Assembly: GCA_046331175.1 (NCBI GenBank)
Contig: JAXLRI010000027.1
Span: forward strand, 1 to 30,471
Length of the DNA stretch: 30,471 nucleotides
DNA from: JAWKIW01 sp046331175
Lineage (GTDB): Bacteria; Actinomycetota; Acidimicrobiia; Acidimicrobiales; Acidimicrobilacustridaceae
Direction of reading: 5' to 3'
Shown here: positions 29,944-30,471 of the stretch, one piece after another
Numbering within the stretch: position 1 is the stretch's first letter
Layout of the letters: every line of letters begins with the position of its first letter
Translations under genes and position numbers: made by a program
The notes under the pieces: generated by a model
Databases searched by the model: none
Told to the model about the DNA's origin: nothing
What the model saw: the letters and a program-made list of their open reading frames with translations, nothing else

Positions 29944-30471
29944 ATGGGCCCCACCGCCGATCCCACCGCAGCCGTCAGCGACGGCGCCTGGTTCAACCCC
30001 TACGCCCACGAGGTCCACGACGACCCGTTCCCCTTCTACCGCCGGCTGCGCGACGAGGCCCCCGCCTACCACAACCCCGACCTGGGCTTCTACGCCCTGT
30101 CGCGCCACCACGACGTCCTCGAGGCCCTCCACGACTACGACACCTTCTGCAACCGGCACGGGATCACCCTCGAGGAGAAGAACCCCCTGCCGATGATGCT
30201 GACGATGGACCCGCCCGACCACACGGTGATGCGGCGCGTCGTCAGCCGGGTCTTCACCCCCCGCCGCATCGCCGAGCTCGAGCCGCACATCCGCGAGCTG
30301 TCCGCCAAGCACCTCGACGCCATCGACGACCCCCGCAGCTTCGACCTCATCGGCGACTACTCCGGCCGCCTGCCCATGGACGTCATCTCCACGATGCTCG
30401 GCGTCCCCGACGAGGACCAGCAGATGCTGCGGGCGTGGAGCGACGCCCTCATCGAGCGCGACGAGGGCAGC
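29944..30471 (+). CDS. Cytochrome P450 (N-terminal part, runs off the window)
   Basis: The start ATG 29944 has an AGGAGG site 5 nt upstream and is open to the window end (176 residues visible). The sequence has bacterial class I P450 marks: NPYAHEVHDDPFPFYRRLRDEAP near the N-terminus, a FYALSRHHDVLEALHDYDTFCN block, and the C-helix region MLTMDPPDHTVMRRVVSRVFTPRRI, whose histidine and arginine usually contact haem propionates. The I-helix oxygen-activating region and the cysteine ligand lie beyond the edge, so family and substrate cannot be assigned. A lipid or sterol substrate is plausible from the nearby sterol genes, but the operator differs from the KstR boxes. Confidence 0.9.
   Translation, partial: MGPTADPTAAVSDGAWFNPYAHEVHDDPFPFYRRLRDEAPAYHNPDLGFYALSRHHDVLEALHDYDTFCNRHGITLEEKNPLPMMLTMDPPDHTVMRRVVSRVFTPRRIAELEPHIRELSAKHLDAIDDPRSFDLIGDYSGRLPMDVISTMLGVPDEDQQMLRAWSDALIERDEGS

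Noticed and set aside
1..30471. CRISPR arrays, tRNA or rRNA genes, insertion sequences, phage genes
   Set aside because: No regularly spaced repeats, cloverleaf-like sequence, transposase motifs or flanking inverted repeats were seen. Base composition is even across the window.

Overview
High-GC (roughly 70%), densely packed chromosomal DNA of an actinomycete-type bacterium. Two wax ester synthase/diacylglycerol acyltransferases, a sterol side-chain aldolase operon, KstR-type operator boxes, and several TAnnnT -10 hexamers set 6-10 nt before a start codon (leaderless mRNAs) all fit Actinomycetota. The general look suggests the Acidimicrobiia, but that rank is inference. No tRNA, rRNA, CRISPR array, transposase or phage gene was seen. 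No gap between genes exceeds about 200 bases.

Layout. 1-6658: a partial membrane protein, WS/DGAT 1, a divergent serine hydrolase, an ABC exporter whose ATPase carries a fused PLDc_N membrane domain, and WS/DGAT 2 behind a structured leader. 6709-11506 (minus strand): a response regulator, a histidine kinase, a DUF4173-type membrane protein with a proline-rich head, and a membrane-anchored metallophosphoesterase, probably co-transcribed. 11672-12544: an amidohydrolase-fold protein behind a KstR box. 12577-14100 (minus): an ECF sigma factor and a single-pass membrane protein that may be its partner. 14262-18274 (minus): five genes (two DUF35/OB-fold proteins, Ltp4-like, Ltp3-like, SDR) joined by four TGATG stop/start overlaps behind a second KstR-like box. 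18348-22325 (minus): a PH-domain protein, a methyltransferase and a duplicated GT-C glycosyltransferase. 22437-23666 (minus): an acyl-CoA dehydrogenase behind a third KstR-type box. 23805-25842 (plus): a 13-codon upstream ORF, a membrane coiled-coil protein and a membrane-anchored GH43-type protein. 25904-26845 (minus): an acyl-CoA thioesterase. 27046-29871 (plus): a second duplicated GT-C protein. 29944-end (plus): the start of a cytochrome P450.

How it fits together. The three boxes match TnnAACnnGTTnnA, the published mycobacterial KstR (cholesterol regulator) consensus; two match fully and one has a single deviation. They lie before the amidohydrolase, the aldolase operon and the acyl-CoA dehydrogenase. 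Ltp3 and Ltp4 are known in Rhodococcus as aldol-lyases for C24-branched sterol side chains, so this looks like a dispersed sterol-degradation regulon. The P450 may belong to the same physiology but has a different operator. The WS/DGATs point to neutral-lipid storage. The GT-C, methyltransferase and GH43 genes point to envelope glycan work.

Less ordinary items: two GT-C proteins that are each internally duplicated, one with a degenerate N-terminal half; the GH43/coiled-coil pair sharing a cysteine pair spaced exactly 30 residues; the PLDc_N-ABC fusion; and an amidohydrolase-fold protein lacking its usual metal ligands.
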